A program made the translations under genes and the position numbers. The notes under the pieces were generated by a model. The model had not been told where the DNA came from and made no database searches. It was given only the letters and a program-made list of their open reading frames with translations. A stretch of 64,000 bases of DNA, taken from contig CAZBAL010000001.1 of the NCBI GenBank assembly GCA_964489735.1, forward strand, positions 1 to 64,000, in the 5' to 3' direction. Shown piece by piece: positions 8,707 through 17,152 of this stretch (the first letter of the stretch is position 1; every line of letters starts with the position of its first letter). This DNA comes from Andreesenia sp964489735 (GTDB taxonomy: Bacteria > Bacillota > Clostridia > Tissierellales > Gottschalkiaceae).

Positions 8707-10152
8707 TTGACTTTAGATAATATAGAGTTGGACAAAGAAGATAAGAGTTTTCTTTACATTCAACTTTACGAAAAGATTAAGGAAATGATTCTGGATGGAA
8801 GGCTCAAACATGAAACAAAACTGCCTACGATAAGAGCACTTGCCCAATCCTTAGATGTGAACAATATCACAATTGTAAATTCCTATAATAAGCTTGAAGA
8901 AGAAGGATATATCTACAAGAAAGTCGGTTCAGGTTCATATGTCAAGAAATTAGATCAGACATATGATGATGATACAAGCTGTGATACAGGTGATGACAAG
9001 GTTATAAACTTTGCAAGTACTGCACCGACACCTAATCTTTTCCCTATGAAAGAGATAAAAGAATCGATTATAGAGGTATTAGACAAAGATAACTGTAATG
9101 CATTTACGTATCAGGATCCAAAAGGTTTTCCACCTTTAAGGAAATCTTTGCGAGATTATCTCAGGGGTTTGGGTATATATAGTAATGAAGATAGTATTCA
9201 GATTATTTCAGGTGCTCAGCAGGGCATTGATATTATTTCAAAAGCACTTATAGATTATGAAGATATAGTTTTTGTTGAAGAATTCACATATACTGGGGCT
9301 ATAGGGGTGTTCAACTCAAGAGGTGCCAGTACTGTGGGAATAAAGCTGGAAAATAACGGTTTGAGCATACAGGACTTAGAGGAAAAACTTAAGTTTATGA
9401 AGCCTAAGTTTCTATATCTCATGCCAAACTTTCACAATCCGACAGGATGTTCATATTCCCTAAGCAAAATGGAAAACATTCTTGAACTTGCTAATATCTA
9501 CAATTTTTATATTATAGAAGATGACTATTTGAGTGACCTGGAATTCATGGGACATAAGAATATAACAATGAAGTCGCTTGATACTGGTAAAAAAGAGAGA
9601 GTGATTTATATTAAGAGTTTCTCAAAGCTTTTTATGCCAGGACTCAGAATTGCGTTCATTGTAATCCCTGATGAACTATCTCATGAAGTTTCTTCAGCTA
9701 AACATATATCAGATATTTCCACTCCGGGACTTATTCAGAGATCATTCAATACTTATATGAGAAAAGGTGAATGGGACCAGAATCTTAAAAGAGTTAACAG
9801 AATTTATGATTTAAGACATAGAATAATGACGAATGCGATTGAAACTTATATGCCTAAAGAGATTGAGTACAATCAGGTAGATGGAGGTTTCAACTTCTGG
9901 TTTAAACTGCCAGATGGCTATTTATCAGATGACTTATATGAATATCTCATGGACAAAGGCATAATTATTGCACCAGGTAAAATATTTGATATAAATGATG
10001 ATGATTATGGTTATTTCAGACTGAGTGTTACTTCTATGGATTCAGATGAAATAGAAGAGTCTATGATTTTATTAACTGAAGAAATTAAAAAGTTTTTAAA
10101 GAAGGATAATAGGAGCAGGTTGACTGTAGAAGATTATAATAAATTTCTTTAA
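8707..10152 (+). CDS. MocR-type GntR regulator / PLP aminotransferase fusion
   Basis: A 481-residue fusion of an N-terminal GntR winged helix (about 15-85, KLPTIRALAQSLDVNNITIVNSYNKLEEEGYI shortened here to its core TIRALAQSL) and a class I aminotransferase domain (about 105-470). NFHNPTG and YIKSFSKLFMPGLRIAF contain the PLP contacts and the Schiff-base lysine. MocR proteins such as GabR and PdxR bind PLP and regulate adjacent metabolic genes. TTG start at 8707 follows AGGAGGAG. Its position right after three M42 genes hints at co-expression, but its target cannot be read from the sequence. A plain aminotransferase function is the alternative. Confidence 0.92.
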   Translation: MTLDNIELDKEDKSFLYIQLYEKIKEMILDGRLKHETKLPTIRALAQSLDVNNITIVNSYNKLEEEGYIYKKVGSGSYVKKLDQTYDDDTSCDTGDDKVINFASTAPTPNLFPMKEIKESIIEVLDKDNCNAFTYQDPKGFPPLRKSLRDYLRGLGIYSNEDSIQIISGAQQGIDIISKALIDYEDIVFVEEFTYTGAIGVFNSRGASTVGIKLENNGLSIQDLEEKLKFMKPKFLYLMPNFHNPTGCSYSLSKMENILELANIYNFYIIEDDYLSDLEFMGHKNITMKSLDTGKKERVIYIKSFSKLFMPGLRIAFIVIPDELSHEVSSAKHISDISTPGLIQRSFNTYMRKGEWDQNLKRVNRIYDLRHRIMTNAIETYMPKEIEYNQVDGGFNFWFKLPDGYLSDDLYEYLMDKGIIIAPGKIFDINDDDYGYFRLSVTSMDSDEIEESMILLTEEIKKFLKKDNRSRLTVEDYNKFL

Positions 10153-10180
10153 TTTTCTACGAAAGAGGGGAGGACAAAAT

Positions 10181-10441
10181 ATGGATATATTAAAGGTTTC
10201 ATCAAGATCTAATCCAAGTTCTGTGGCGGGTGCACTTGCAGGAGTGCTTAAAGAGAAAGGTGTTGCAGAGATTCAGGCAGTAGGTGCAGGCGCTTTGAAT
10301 CAAGCAATCAAAGCAATTGCAATTGCTAGAGGATTTGTGGCACCAACAGGAATGGATTTAATTTGTATTCCGGCGTTTACCGACATAGAAATAGATGGTG
10401 CAGAGAGAACTGCTATAAGGCTGATTGTTGAACCGAGATAG
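10181..10441 (+). CDS. spoVS: Stage V sporulation protein S
   Basis: An 86-residue protein starting MDILKVSSRSNPSSVAGALAG, with GAGALNQAIKAIAIARG and CIPAFTDIEIDGAERTAI. This matches the short, highly conserved SpoVS/Alba-like nucleic-acid-binding family at its normal length. In Bacillus, SpoVS affects septation and spore coat assembly. GAGGGGAGG lies upstream of the ATG. This is a good indicator of a spore-forming lineage, although SpoVS also occurs in some non-sporulators such as Thermus. A terminator follows. Confidence 0.96.
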   Translation: MDILKVSSRSNPSSVAGALAGVLKEKGVAEIQAVGAGALNQAIKAIAIARGFVAPTGMDLICIPAFTDIEIDGAERTAIRLIVEPR

Positions 10442-10494
10442 TTTAAGTCGGACCATTTCGATTTGGATAGATAAAAACTAAATATTAAAAAGTA

Positions 10495-10523
10495 GCCGGA
10501 GATTATATGATCTCCGGCTTTCT
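10495..10523 (+). terminator. Rho-independent terminator after spoVS
   Basis: GCCGGAGAT (10495-10503) pairs with ATCTCCGGC (10510-10518), a perfect 9-bp stem with a 6-base loop, followed by TTTCT. It closes the M42-MocR-spoVS unit. Confidence 0.88.
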
Positions 10524-10651
10524 AATGCACAGAATCTTATGCAAAGATGCATAGATTCACAGAATATGAACGGAATTGACGGTATATGGTTTTTGTTAAT
10601 CATGGCATATGATACAATATAGGTAAATATGAAAACAGGTTGGTGATCTAC

Positions 10652-11497
10652 ATGTTCAAGGCAGATATGCATGTCCATACGACATCGTCTGATGGACTTT
10701 TTGAACCTGAAGAAACTGTCAAATGGGCACATGACAAAGGAATTGATGTAATAGCGATTACGGATCATGATTCTATTGACGGTATAGACAGGGCTATAAA
10801 AGCCGGCGATGAGCTGGGAGTGAGAATAGTTCCGGGAGTTGAGATGAGCTGTACCTATAAAGGCGAAGAGGTTCATATTGTAGGACTTTTTATAGATTAT
10901 AAAGACAAAGAGTTAAAGGATAGACTTCGCAGCTTATCTGAGTCTAGAACTCTTAGAGGTAAGAAAATAGTTGATAAGTTAAACGCTCTTGGTATTGAAA
11001 TAAAATATGAAGATGTGTTGAATGAAGCTAAATGCGGCTCTGTTGGAAAACCACATGTTGCCAGAGTTCTTGATGCGATGGGAGCAGTGGAAAGTTTTGA
11101 AGAGGCTTTTGATAAATATTTGGCTAAAGGAAAGCCAGCAGATGTTGAAAGAGAAAAAATAACTGTTAAAGAAGCTACTGAGCTTATTAATAAGGCTGGA
11201 GGGATTGCTGTGATTGCACATCCAGGTCTTATATCAAATAAAAACTATCCTCTTGAACTTCTATTTCATGGAATAGACGGAATGGAAGTCATTCATTCCA
11301 TACATGATAATGATACTATAGAGAGAATCGGTAAAATAGTAAGGGATAAGAATTTATTGAAGTCTGCAGGTTCGGATTGTCATGGGAACTTGATTGATGG
11401 ATCTCCTATTATCGGAGATTTTTATCTCACTAGAGATGAGTTTGAAGAGATAGAAAAAGCTCATTTGGAAAGGGTGAAATCCAATGCAAAAAAATGA
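10652..11497 (+). CDS. PHP-domain phosphoesterase (RNase AM/YciV-like)
   Basis: A 281-residue PHP protein. Metal-binding motifs: ADMHVHTTSSDG (HxH), ITDHDSIDG, PGVEMSC, IAHPGL and SAGSDCHG. The length and the HVHTTSSDG/ITDHDSI signature fit the TrpH/YciV/RNase AM group, whose members hydrolyse nucleoside 3',5'-bisphosphates or trim RNA 5' ends. Histidinol phosphatase HisJ is a different PHP group. ATG 10652 is preferred over TTG 10640 because GGTGAT sits 5 bases upstream. The end overlaps the PadR gene by 14 bases. Confidence 0.9.
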   Translation: MFKADMHVHTTSSDGLFEPEETVKWAHDKGIDVIAITDHDSIDGIDRAIKAGDELGVRIVPGVEMSCTYKGEEVHIVGLFIDYKDKELKDRLRSLSESRTLRGKKIVDKLNALGIEIKYEDVLNEAKCGSVGKPHVARVLDAMGAVESFEEAFDKYLAKGKPADVEREKITVKEATELINKAGGIAVIAHPGLISNKNYPLELLFHGIDGMEVIHSIHDNDTIERIGKIVRDKNLLKSAGSDCHGNLIDGSPIIGDFYLTRDEFEEIEKAHLERVKSNAKK

Positions 11498-11858
11498 AAG
11501 AAGCAGGCAGTTTCCAAGCAAGATAAGTACAACTTCTTTTGCAAAGCTGTATATTCTACACCTTCTCAATGAGAGGAGCTATTACGGCAATGAGATAATA
11601 GATGAAATAAAGATGAGGCTGAATGGACTGTGGGAACCAAGTCCAGGTATGATTTATCCAATGTTGAGAAATCTTGAGTCAGAGGGTTATATCACAGGAT
11701 GGTGGGCAGAACCTGATAGAAGATCTATAAAGCATTATAAACTGACTCCTGAAGGATTCGAGCATTATAAAAAGATTAAGTTGCTGTATAAATCTGATGT
11801 TCAGGATTCGCTTGCGCTACTGAGATACATCATGGGCGATATATATAAAGAAAAATAG
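11484..11858 (+). CDS. PadR-family transcriptional regulator
   Basis: A 124-residue winged-helix protein: FAKLYILHLLNERSYYGNEI followed by PSPGMIYPMLRNLESEGYI, which is the PadR recognition-helix signature, then a wing (RSIKHYKLTPEG) and a C-terminal dimerisation helix. PadR proteins usually repress nearby transport or stress genes. The start lies inside the PHP gene, so the two are co-translated. No terminator is evident before the next gene at 11954. Confidence 0.92.
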   Translation: MQKNERSRQFPSKISTTSFAKLYILHLLNERSYYGNEIIDEIKMRLNGLWEPSPGMIYPMLRNLESEGYITGWWAEPDRRSIKHYKLTPEGFEHYKKIKLLYKSDVQDSLALLRYIMGDIYKEK

Positions 11859-11953
11859 ATAGAACTCTCATGTTGATACTATACCAATAGTGAATAATAG
11901 TATATAATGTAATATGATAAAAAATTGAGGATTTTTACAGAGGAGATGAAAAA

Positions 11954-13150
11954 ATGGGATTAGGTTTATCAAAAAAAGCTTCAGAGATATCTCCGTCACT
12001 TACGCTTGAGATAAGTGCGATGGCAGCAGAGATGAAAAAAAAGGGGATAGATATAATAGGTTTTGGAGTTGGAGAGCCTGATTTTGAAACGCCTCAGAAT
12101 ATTAAGGATGCGGCATTTGAAGCTATAAATAAGGGACTTACAAGATATACACCAGCAACTGGTACGATTGAATTGAGACAAGCTATATGTGATAAGCTTA
12201 AAAGAGATAACGGTTTAGATTATGAACCTTTAAATATAATTGTTTCTTCAGGAGCAAAGCAGTCTTTATATAATGCTTTCGCTGCACTATTAAACCCTGG
12301 AGATGAGGTTATAGTTCCGTCACCTTACTGGGTGAGCTATCCTGAGGCAGTTAAACTTGCGGATGGAGTTCCTGTTTTAGTTGAGACTAGAGAGGAAAAT
12401 TCATTTAAATTTGATATAGAGGATTTAAAAGCAGCAGTTAATGAAAAGACAAAAATATTGATTCTTAACAGTCCAGCTAACCCGACAGGTGCTGTATATA
12501 CTGAGGAAGAGCTTAAAGAGATTGCTGAGCTGGCGGTTGAAAAAGAGTTTTATGTTGTTGCTGATGAGATATATGAGAAACTGATCTATGAAGGAAAACA
12601 TATAAGTATAGCTTCATTAGGTGAGCAGATAAAACAGCAGACAATCGTTATAAATGGTGTTTCTAAAGCTTATGCTATGACAGGATGGAGAATTGGATAT
12701 GCTGCAGTGGCAGATCACAAGATTGCCAATATGATGGGTAATATTCAAGGGCATATGACATCAAATCCTAACTCGATTGCACAGTATGCAAGTATAGAGG
12801 CATTAAATGGTGATCAGTCAGAAGTTGAAAAAATGAAAGTCGAATTTGAAAAGAGAAGAGACTTCATGTATAAGAGAATAAATGAAATTGAAGGGTTATC
12901 ATGTGTAGAACCGAAAGGTGCATTCTATGTTATGATGAATATATCTAAGCTTAGAGGAAAAACTATTAACGGATATGAAATAAATGATTCACTTGATTTT
13001 ACTAAGCTTGTGCTTGAAAAAGCTAATGTAGCTGTTGTTCCTGGTGTTGCATTTGGAAATGAGGATTTTGTAAGACTTTCATATGCTACATCTATGGAGA
13101 ATATAAAGAACGGTTTAGATAGAATTGAAAAGGCTTTAAAAGAGCAGTAA
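11954..13150 (+). CDS. Class I PLP-dependent aminotransferase, probably aspartate aminotransferase
   Basis: A 398-residue fold-type I aminotransferase of the AspB subgroup. It has GFGVGEPDFETP near the N-terminus, SPANPTGAVY, DEIYEKLIYEG and the PLP-lysine motif GVSKAYAMTGWRIGY. The C-terminal arginine that binds the alpha-carboxylate is in VRLSYATS. It probably transfers amino groups between aspartate and 2-oxoglutarate, though AspB-like enzymes accept other substrates. An AGAGGAGATG-type ribosome site precedes ATG 11954. LuxS follows 50 bases downstream. Confidence 0.93.
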   Translation: MGLGLSKKASEISPSLTLEISAMAAEMKKKGIDIIGFGVGEPDFETPQNIKDAAFEAINKGLTRYTPATGTIELRQAICDKLKRDNGLDYEPLNIIVSSGAKQSLYNAFAALLNPGDEVIVPSPYWVSYPEAVKLADGVPVLVETREENSFKFDIEDLKAAVNEKTKILILNSPANPTGAVYTEEELKEIAELAVEKEFYVVADEIYEKLIYEGKHISIASLGEQIKQQTIVINGVSKAYAMTGWRIGYAAVADHKIANMMGNIQGHMTSNPNSIAQYASIEALNGDQSEVEKMKVEFEKRRDFMYKRINEIEGLSCVEPKGAFYVMMNISKLRGKTINGYEINDSLDFTKLVLEKANVAVVPGVAFGNEDFVRLSYATSMENIKNGLDRIEKALKEQ

Positions 13151-13200
13151 TCGTTTGAAATGTGCAATATAAAATACTAGAGATTGTCAGGAGTGATTTT

Positions 13201-13650
13201 ATGGGTAAAGTTGAAAGCTTTGAATTGGATCACACTAAAGTAGAAGCTCCTTTTATCAGAAAAGTTACTGTTTATACAGGAGAAAAGGGAGATAAGATAA
13301 CTAAATTTGATATAAGATTTATGCAGCCGAATAAAGAAGAGATGGAACTGCCAGGGATTCATACACTTGAGCATCTTATGGCTGTCTATTTAAGAGATGA
13401 GGAATTAGGTGATGATGTTATAGATCTTTCACCTATGGGATGTGCAACTGGATTCTATATGACGATATGGGGAGATCTTGACTCTGAAGATGTAGAACCT
13501 ATGATAACGAATTCATTGGAGAAGGTAAAAACATCAGAAGATATACCTGCTGCAAATGAAGTGCAGTGTGGAAATGCTAAATCTCACAGTTTAGAAAAAG
13601 CAATTCAATATGCTGATAAATTCTTAAGAGAGATGGCAGCTAAGAATTAA
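13201..13650 (+). CDS. luxS: S-ribosylhomocysteine lyase
   Basis: A 149-residue LuxS, cleaving S-ribosylhomocysteine to homocysteine and DPD, the precursor of AI-2. The metal site is HTLEH (His54, His58) plus Cys123 in VQCGNAK. Cys81 in SPMGCATGFYM is the catalytic cysteine. Start ATG 13201 follows AGGAGTGA; an upstream in-frame extension to 13162 has no ribosome site. The mtnN gene, whose product makes the LuxS substrate, is convergent just downstream and shares the terminator. Homocysteine recycling alone could explain it; AI-2 signalling is not shown. Confidence 0.97.
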   Translation: MGKVESFELDHTKVEAPFIRKVTVYTGEKGDKITKFDIRFMQPNKEEMELPGIHTLEHLMAVYLRDEELGDDVIDLSPMGCATGFYMTIWGDLDSEDVEPMITNSLEKVKTSEDIPAANEVQCGNAKSHSLEKAIQYADKFLREMAAKN

Positions 13651-13688
13651 TAAAACTAGACTAATCAATAGAATTAGACTAATAAATA

Positions 13689-13739
13689 AAACTCAGGTAT
13701 CCGCATAAGAATATAGATCCGGAATATCTGAGTTTTTTA
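13689..13739. terminator. Terminator between convergent luxS and mtnN
   Basis: AAACTCAGGTATCCG and CGGAATATCTGAGTTTT form a long, slightly imperfect stem. A T run follows on the + strand, and A residues precede it, so it can also act for mtnN on the - strand. Confidence 0.82.
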
Positions 13740-13769
13740 TATTTTTGATTTTTTTATAATAATATAGTG

Positions 13770-14468
13770 TTAATTGGACATAGTTTTCAGCATATTTGAT
13801 AAAATTACAGATGCATTTTCTACTGCAATCATAAGGAATTCATCAAACGATACTTGCGCCTCTCCATCTGCATTATCAGAGATAGATCTGATGACAACAA
13901 ATGGGGTTCTGTTTAAATAGCAAACCTGGGCGATACTTCCGCCTTCCATTTCACATGCTATTGCATCGAAAGTGTCTTTAATCCATTTTATCTTATCAGG
14001 ACAGGCTATGAACTGATCTCCTGTTGCTATTCTGCCAACAAAAACTTCATGCGCTTCAATACCATCTGATGCTTTTTTGCATATTTCAATAAGTTCTTTG
14101 TCAGATTTAAAATCAAAAGTATCAAGTCTTGGAATTTGACCGAGTTCATAATCAAAGCCAGTTGCATCGACATCATGCTGTACGAGTGAATCGGCGATTA
14201 CAACATCTCCAGGTTTTATACCTTTTTCTATTCCACCAGCAACTCCAATGTTTATTATTTTATCAGCTTTGTATTCTGATATTAATATCTGAGTGCAGAC
14301 AGCTGAATTGACCTTACCAACTCCGCATACTACCGCTATTATATCTATATCATGATAAGTTCCTTTACAGAATGTCATACCGGCAGTTACAGACTTTTCT
14401 TCTATTTTCATTTCATCGATTACAACTTTGAGCTCTTCTTCCATAGCCACTATTATTCCCAGTTTCAC
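13770..14468 (-). CDS. mtnN: 5'-methylthioadenosine/S-adenosylhomocysteine nucleosidase
   Basis: A 232-residue Pfs/MtnN that removes adenine from SAH and MTA. GIIVAMEEELK contains the catalytic glutamate region, NIGVAGGI the ribose/phosphate-side loop, IACEMEGGSIAQV the substrate-binding Glu and SISDNAD the catalytic Asp. The start is GTG 14468 with a weak upstream AAAGG; the internal ATG at residue 9 would cut into the conserved N-terminus. Its product S-ribosylhomocysteine is the LuxS substrate, and luxS is the convergent neighbour. Confidence 0.96.
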   Translation of the reverse strand: MKLGIIVAMEEELKVVIDEMKIEEKSVTAGMTFCKGTYHDIDIIAVVCGVGKVNSAVCTQILISEYKADKIINIGVAGGIEKGIKPGDVVIADSLVQHDVDATGFDYELGQIPRLDTFDFKSDKELIEICKKASDGIEAHEVFVGRIATGDQFIACPDKIKWIKDTFDAIACEMEGGSIAQVCYLNRTPFVVIRSISDNADGEAQVSFDEFLMIAVENASVILSNMLKTMSN

Positions 14469-14635
14469 TTATATCACAAACCTTTCTTTTCCAATTGTTT
14501 TTGTATAAATACGTTTTTTTTGACATTTCTTTACATTTTTCAACTTCTTTTTATTTCAATATATGTAGAAGATAAGCCTTAAAATGTGATTCTATCATAA
14601 TCATCTAATATTACTATTATATCACACAATATCAT

Positions 14636-14663
14636 TTGAAAATTAAATAGCTAATGATATAAT
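14636..14663 (+). promoter_or_regulatory. Candidate sigma-A promoter for the 96-residue gene
   Basis: TTGAAA (14636-14641), 16-base spacer, TATAAT (14658-14663). It is well placed upstream of the ribosome site at 14703. Confidence 0.55.
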
Positions 14664-14715
14664 AGTAAGAAAAGGTTATCACAAATTTTCAGTGTATAAA
14701 TTAGGAGGAAATTCA

Positions 14716-15006
14716 TTGGCTACAGTTGATGTTAAGAAGGTTGAGGAAACGACTAGAAGAATCGATTCTGCTGTTATGTTTAACGAAATAGATATCGATT
14801 TTCTTATCAGAAGTTTAGAGGATTACAATTATATCACTAGAAGTATACCTATATACAGAAGCAGCTATTTAGATGTTATTTTGGATCTTGCGACTGCAGA
14901 AATGTATCTGGAAACGAGAGAGAAGGGTATTATTATTGATTATATGCTGTTAAAAAGAATCAATACGATTTATGACATAATTGATGAATACAATGAAACA
15001 ATCTAA
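14716..15006 (+). CDS. Hypothetical protein, 96 residues
   Basis: A small, acidic, probably helical soluble protein with no motif that I recognise. It starts MATVDVKKVEETTRRIDSAV and ends in NTIYDIIDEYNETI. It is called coding because a strong TAGGAGG (14702-14708) sits 7 bases before TTG 14716, a good promoter lies upstream, and codon use matches neighbouring genes. A GTG at 14692 is in frame but upstream of the ribosome site. There is no signal peptide or membrane segment. It precedes the deaminase-like gene by 62 bases and may share its transcript. Confidence 0.75.
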   Translation: MATVDVKKVEETTRRIDSAVMFNEIDIDFLIRSLEDYNYITRSIPIYRSSYLDVILDLATAEMYLETREKGIIIDYMLLKRINTIYDIIDEYNETI

Positions 15007-15068
15007 TTATTAGAATTATTTATCTCGTATCAGAAATCGGTTTCATACGGAGATGGGAAGGTGATTAA

Positions 15069-16085
15069 TTGGGAAAACAGTTAGCTAAGCATGCAAGAGT
15101 ATTTAAAGGAGATATTGTGTATTCTAAGAATGCAGATGAACTGGAAACAATTAAAGATGGATATATAGTTCTATTTGGCAACAATGTGAAAGGAATTTAC
15201 AGAGATATCCCGGAAGAGTATAAATCTGCGAGATTGATGGACTATTCTGGAAAGCTTATAATTCCTGGTCTGAACAACCATCTGCTAAAACTTAAAAATT
15301 ATGAAGATTTATCATTCAGCAAAGTTGAGTCTCTATGGAAAGAGGGAACTACGAGGCTGAATACCATATCGCTTGGAGAGATAGATGCATCTTATAATCT
15401 CATGGACTTTATTGAAAATATGGGTCTTGGAGGCTATTTCAGTCATATAAGAGAAGATGAGAAATTTTCTATATATGACCTTGAAGAGTTTGCGCTTATG
15501 AGTTCCAATGTTAGAATCTTAGTGCGTCCATACATATTTGCAGATAAGTCGGATAATAATATAGAGAAAAAGCTGGATATCTCTAAGAGATACAGTCTGA
15601 ATTTTTCGGGAATTGATTTGGATATGGACTCTCTAAGCTCTGAAGCAGGAGGAACAACTCTTTCTATACTTAAACCTGGTGCTGAAAACTTCAGTGCAGA
15701 TTACTACTCTTACTCGCCATATAGTTTTGATAAAGAAAAAGTAACGGATCAAGATACTGACTATTTGAAAAAGCTGCTGTCAGAGGAGAAGCTGGGACTT
15801 TATACTGAGGATGAGTTTTCTATGATAGAGGCTATCAGGTATGAATTAGAAAACAATGGACTATTCAGTTTTGAAGAACTGTTTTACATGGCTACTGAAA
15901 TTGGTGGGAAGTACTTCGGCAGAGTGGGAAAATTTGAAGAGGGATATTCTTTTGATGCACTGATAGTGGATGATAGGAATAAAACATTATCTCTAGAAGA
16001 AAGAGTTAAAGAGTTCATTTTAAATGGAAGCAGTGATGATGTGTTTCTGAGATACATTTATGGGATGAAGGCTCTTGGTAGATAA
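15069..16085 (+). CDS. Amidohydrolase-superfamily protein resembling guanine deaminase, metal ligands missing
   Basis: A 338-residue protein whose N-terminus (VFKGDIVYSK...GKLIIPGL) and C-terminus (FSFEELFYMATEIGGKYFGRVGKFEEGYSFDALIVDD, shortened: a GxxxGxFxxGxxADxxV-like tail) match guanine deaminase/ATZ-TRZ amidohydrolases. The invariant metal motif after IIPG, normally DTHVHAPQ, reads LNNHLLKLKN, so the HxH pair is replaced by Leu72 and Lys74. No later conserved histidines are obvious. It is also about 100 residues shorter than typical GuaD. Translation starts at TTG 15069 behind GGAAGGTGA. The frame is intact, so it is probably a real non-catalytic protein; its function is unknown. Confidence 0.7.
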   Translation: MGKQLAKHARVFKGDIVYSKNADELETIKDGYIVLFGNNVKGIYRDIPEEYKSARLMDYSGKLIIPGLNNHLLKLKNYEDLSFSKVESLWKEGTTRLNTISLGEIDASYNLMDFIENMGLGGYFSHIREDEKFSIYDLEEFALMSSNVRILVRPYIFADKSDNNIEKKLDISKRYSLNFSGIDLDMDSLSSEAGGTTLSILKPGAENFSADYYSYSPYSFDKEKVTDQDTDYLKKLLSEEKLGLYTEDEFSMIEAIRYELENNGLFSFEELFYMATEIGGKYFGRVGKFEEGYSFDALIVDDRNKTLSLEERVKEFILNGSSDDVFLRYIYGMKALGR

Positions 16086-16115
16086 TATATAACAATAGAG
16101 TCATTAAATAAAAAG

Positions 16116-16162
16116 AACCATTGTAATTATAGATAGTATGTCTGTAATCACAATGGTTTTTT
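16116..16162. terminator. Bidirectional terminator
   Basis: AACCATTGT (16116-16124 region) pairs with ACAATGGTT (16150-16158). The stem extends through ATTA/TAAT with one mismatch. T residues follow on the + strand and A residues precede, so it can serve both the deaminase-like gene and the small - strand gene at 16181. Confidence 0.82.
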
Positions 16163-16180
16163 GATTTTTTAGTAAAGTTA

Positions 16181-16297
16181 TTAGTAGAATGCACTGTAAA
16201 AAGAACCTGCTAGTGAGCCAAATAAAAATATTACTATTACCGCAATAGCTAAAACTTTGACAACTGTATCTCTCTTTTCCGATCTAAGTATTTTCAA
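16181..16297 (-). CDS. Small single-span membrane protein, 38 residues
   Basis: A short open frame on the - strand, starting at TTG 16297 and ending at TAA 16183-16181. The product is MKILRSEKRDTVVKV followed by about 20 hydrophobic residues (LAIAVIVIFLFGSLAGSFY) and a short tail SAFY. A strong AGAGGGG ribosome site lies 5 bases upstream of the TTG, and a terminator follows in the right orientation. The basic N-terminus plus one membrane helix recalls small Firmicute proteins such as DUF4044, but I cannot assign it to a family. Confidence 0.65.
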   Translation of the reverse strand: MKILRSEKRDTVVKVLAIAVIVIFLFGSLAGSFYSAFY

Positions 16298-16687
16298 ATA
16301 AATACCCCTCTCTATACAGAATGATTAATTATATTGTAACTCTAAAATCGATTAGAGTCAAAAGAAATACAAAAACTTGTCAATACAGATATATTATAGA
16401 TTATTCAGTTTTTATACGGTATAGTATTAATGTACACTGGTAAATCTCACGATTACGGTATATTGGTTAATAGATTGTTAAGATATAATTTATTATTAAT
16501 ATACAGATTTGTTTTATAATATATTTATCAGTTATAGATGATAGTATCAACTATCCGCTGTGCTAGATTCAGAGGGCAAGTTATAAAAATTATAACAGGT
16601 AAACTATAAAGAACAGAATAAAAAGGATAAAATATATAAGAGAAATATAGAATATTGTTTTACAACAATAAACAAAAGGATGGTTTT
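16298..16687. other. AT-rich intergenic region without an evident gene
   Basis: This 390-base stretch separates the small - strand membrane protein from RNase HI. It is very AT-rich with several TATAAT-like boxes on both strands. On the - strand, TATAAT lies upstream of the small gene, but the only TTGACT is 22 bases away. A small hairpin (ATTGTT/AACAAT around TTAC) lies just before the RNase HI ribosome site. No open frame with a convincing start is visible. Confidence 0.6.
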
Positions 16688-17152
16688 ATGGAAAGTATTA
16701 TCATATATACTGATGGAGCTTGCTCTGGCAACCAGAATCAGAACAATGTTGGTGGCTGGGGTGTTTATTTGGAATATAAAGGAAATATTAAAGAACTTTG
16801 TGGTGGTGAGGTAAATACCACAAATAACAGAATGGAAATGATGGCAGTGATAGAGGCACTCAAGGCGCTTAAGAGGAAAGACTACCCTGTAGAACTTCAT
16901 ACTGATTCAGCATATGTATCAAATTGTTTTAAGCAGAAATGGTATGTAAACTGGAGAAAAAACGGTTGGAAAAATTCAAAGAAACAGCCTGTAGAGAATA
17001 AAGATCTTTGGATTGAGATGCTGGAACTGTATGAGTCATTTGATAATATCGAGATTATCAAGGTAAAAGGTCACGCAGGAGTTGAACTAAATGAGAGAGC
17101 TGATGCACTGGCCAATAAGGGGATGGATCAAATAAGATGTTCGGATATATAG
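16688..17152 (+). CDS. rnhA: Ribonuclease HI
   Basis: A 154-residue RNase HI that degrades RNA in RNA-DNA hybrids. The catalytic carboxylates are in YTDGACSGNQ (Asp), NNRMEMMAVIEAL (Glu), LHTDSAYVSN (Asp) and NERADALANKG (Asp), with the conserved histidine in VKGHAG. The basic handle-like segment WRKNGWKNSKKQPVENKDLW is shortened here to its core KNGWKNSKK. ATG 16688 follows AAAGGATGG. The 3' end overlaps the DUF5685 gene by 16 bases. Confidence 0.96.
   Translation: MESIIIYTDGACSGNQNQNNVGGWGVYLEYKGNIKELCGGEVNTTNNRMEMMAVIEALKALKRKDYPVELHTDSAYVSNCFKQKWYVNWRKNGWKNSKKQPVENKDLWIEMLELYESFDNIEIIKVKGHAGVELNERADALANKGMDQIRCSDI

Noticed and set aside
10652..11497. PHP protein as the missing histidinol phosphatase
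   Set aside because: The N-terminus HVHTTSSDG and ITDHDS motif fit the TrpH/YciV group, and the gene is far from the his operon and paired with a PadR regulator.
13201..14468. luxS/mtnN as a quorum-sensing locus
   Set aside because: Both enzymes are fully explained by S-adenosylhomocysteine recycling, and no AI-2 receptor or transporter is nearby.
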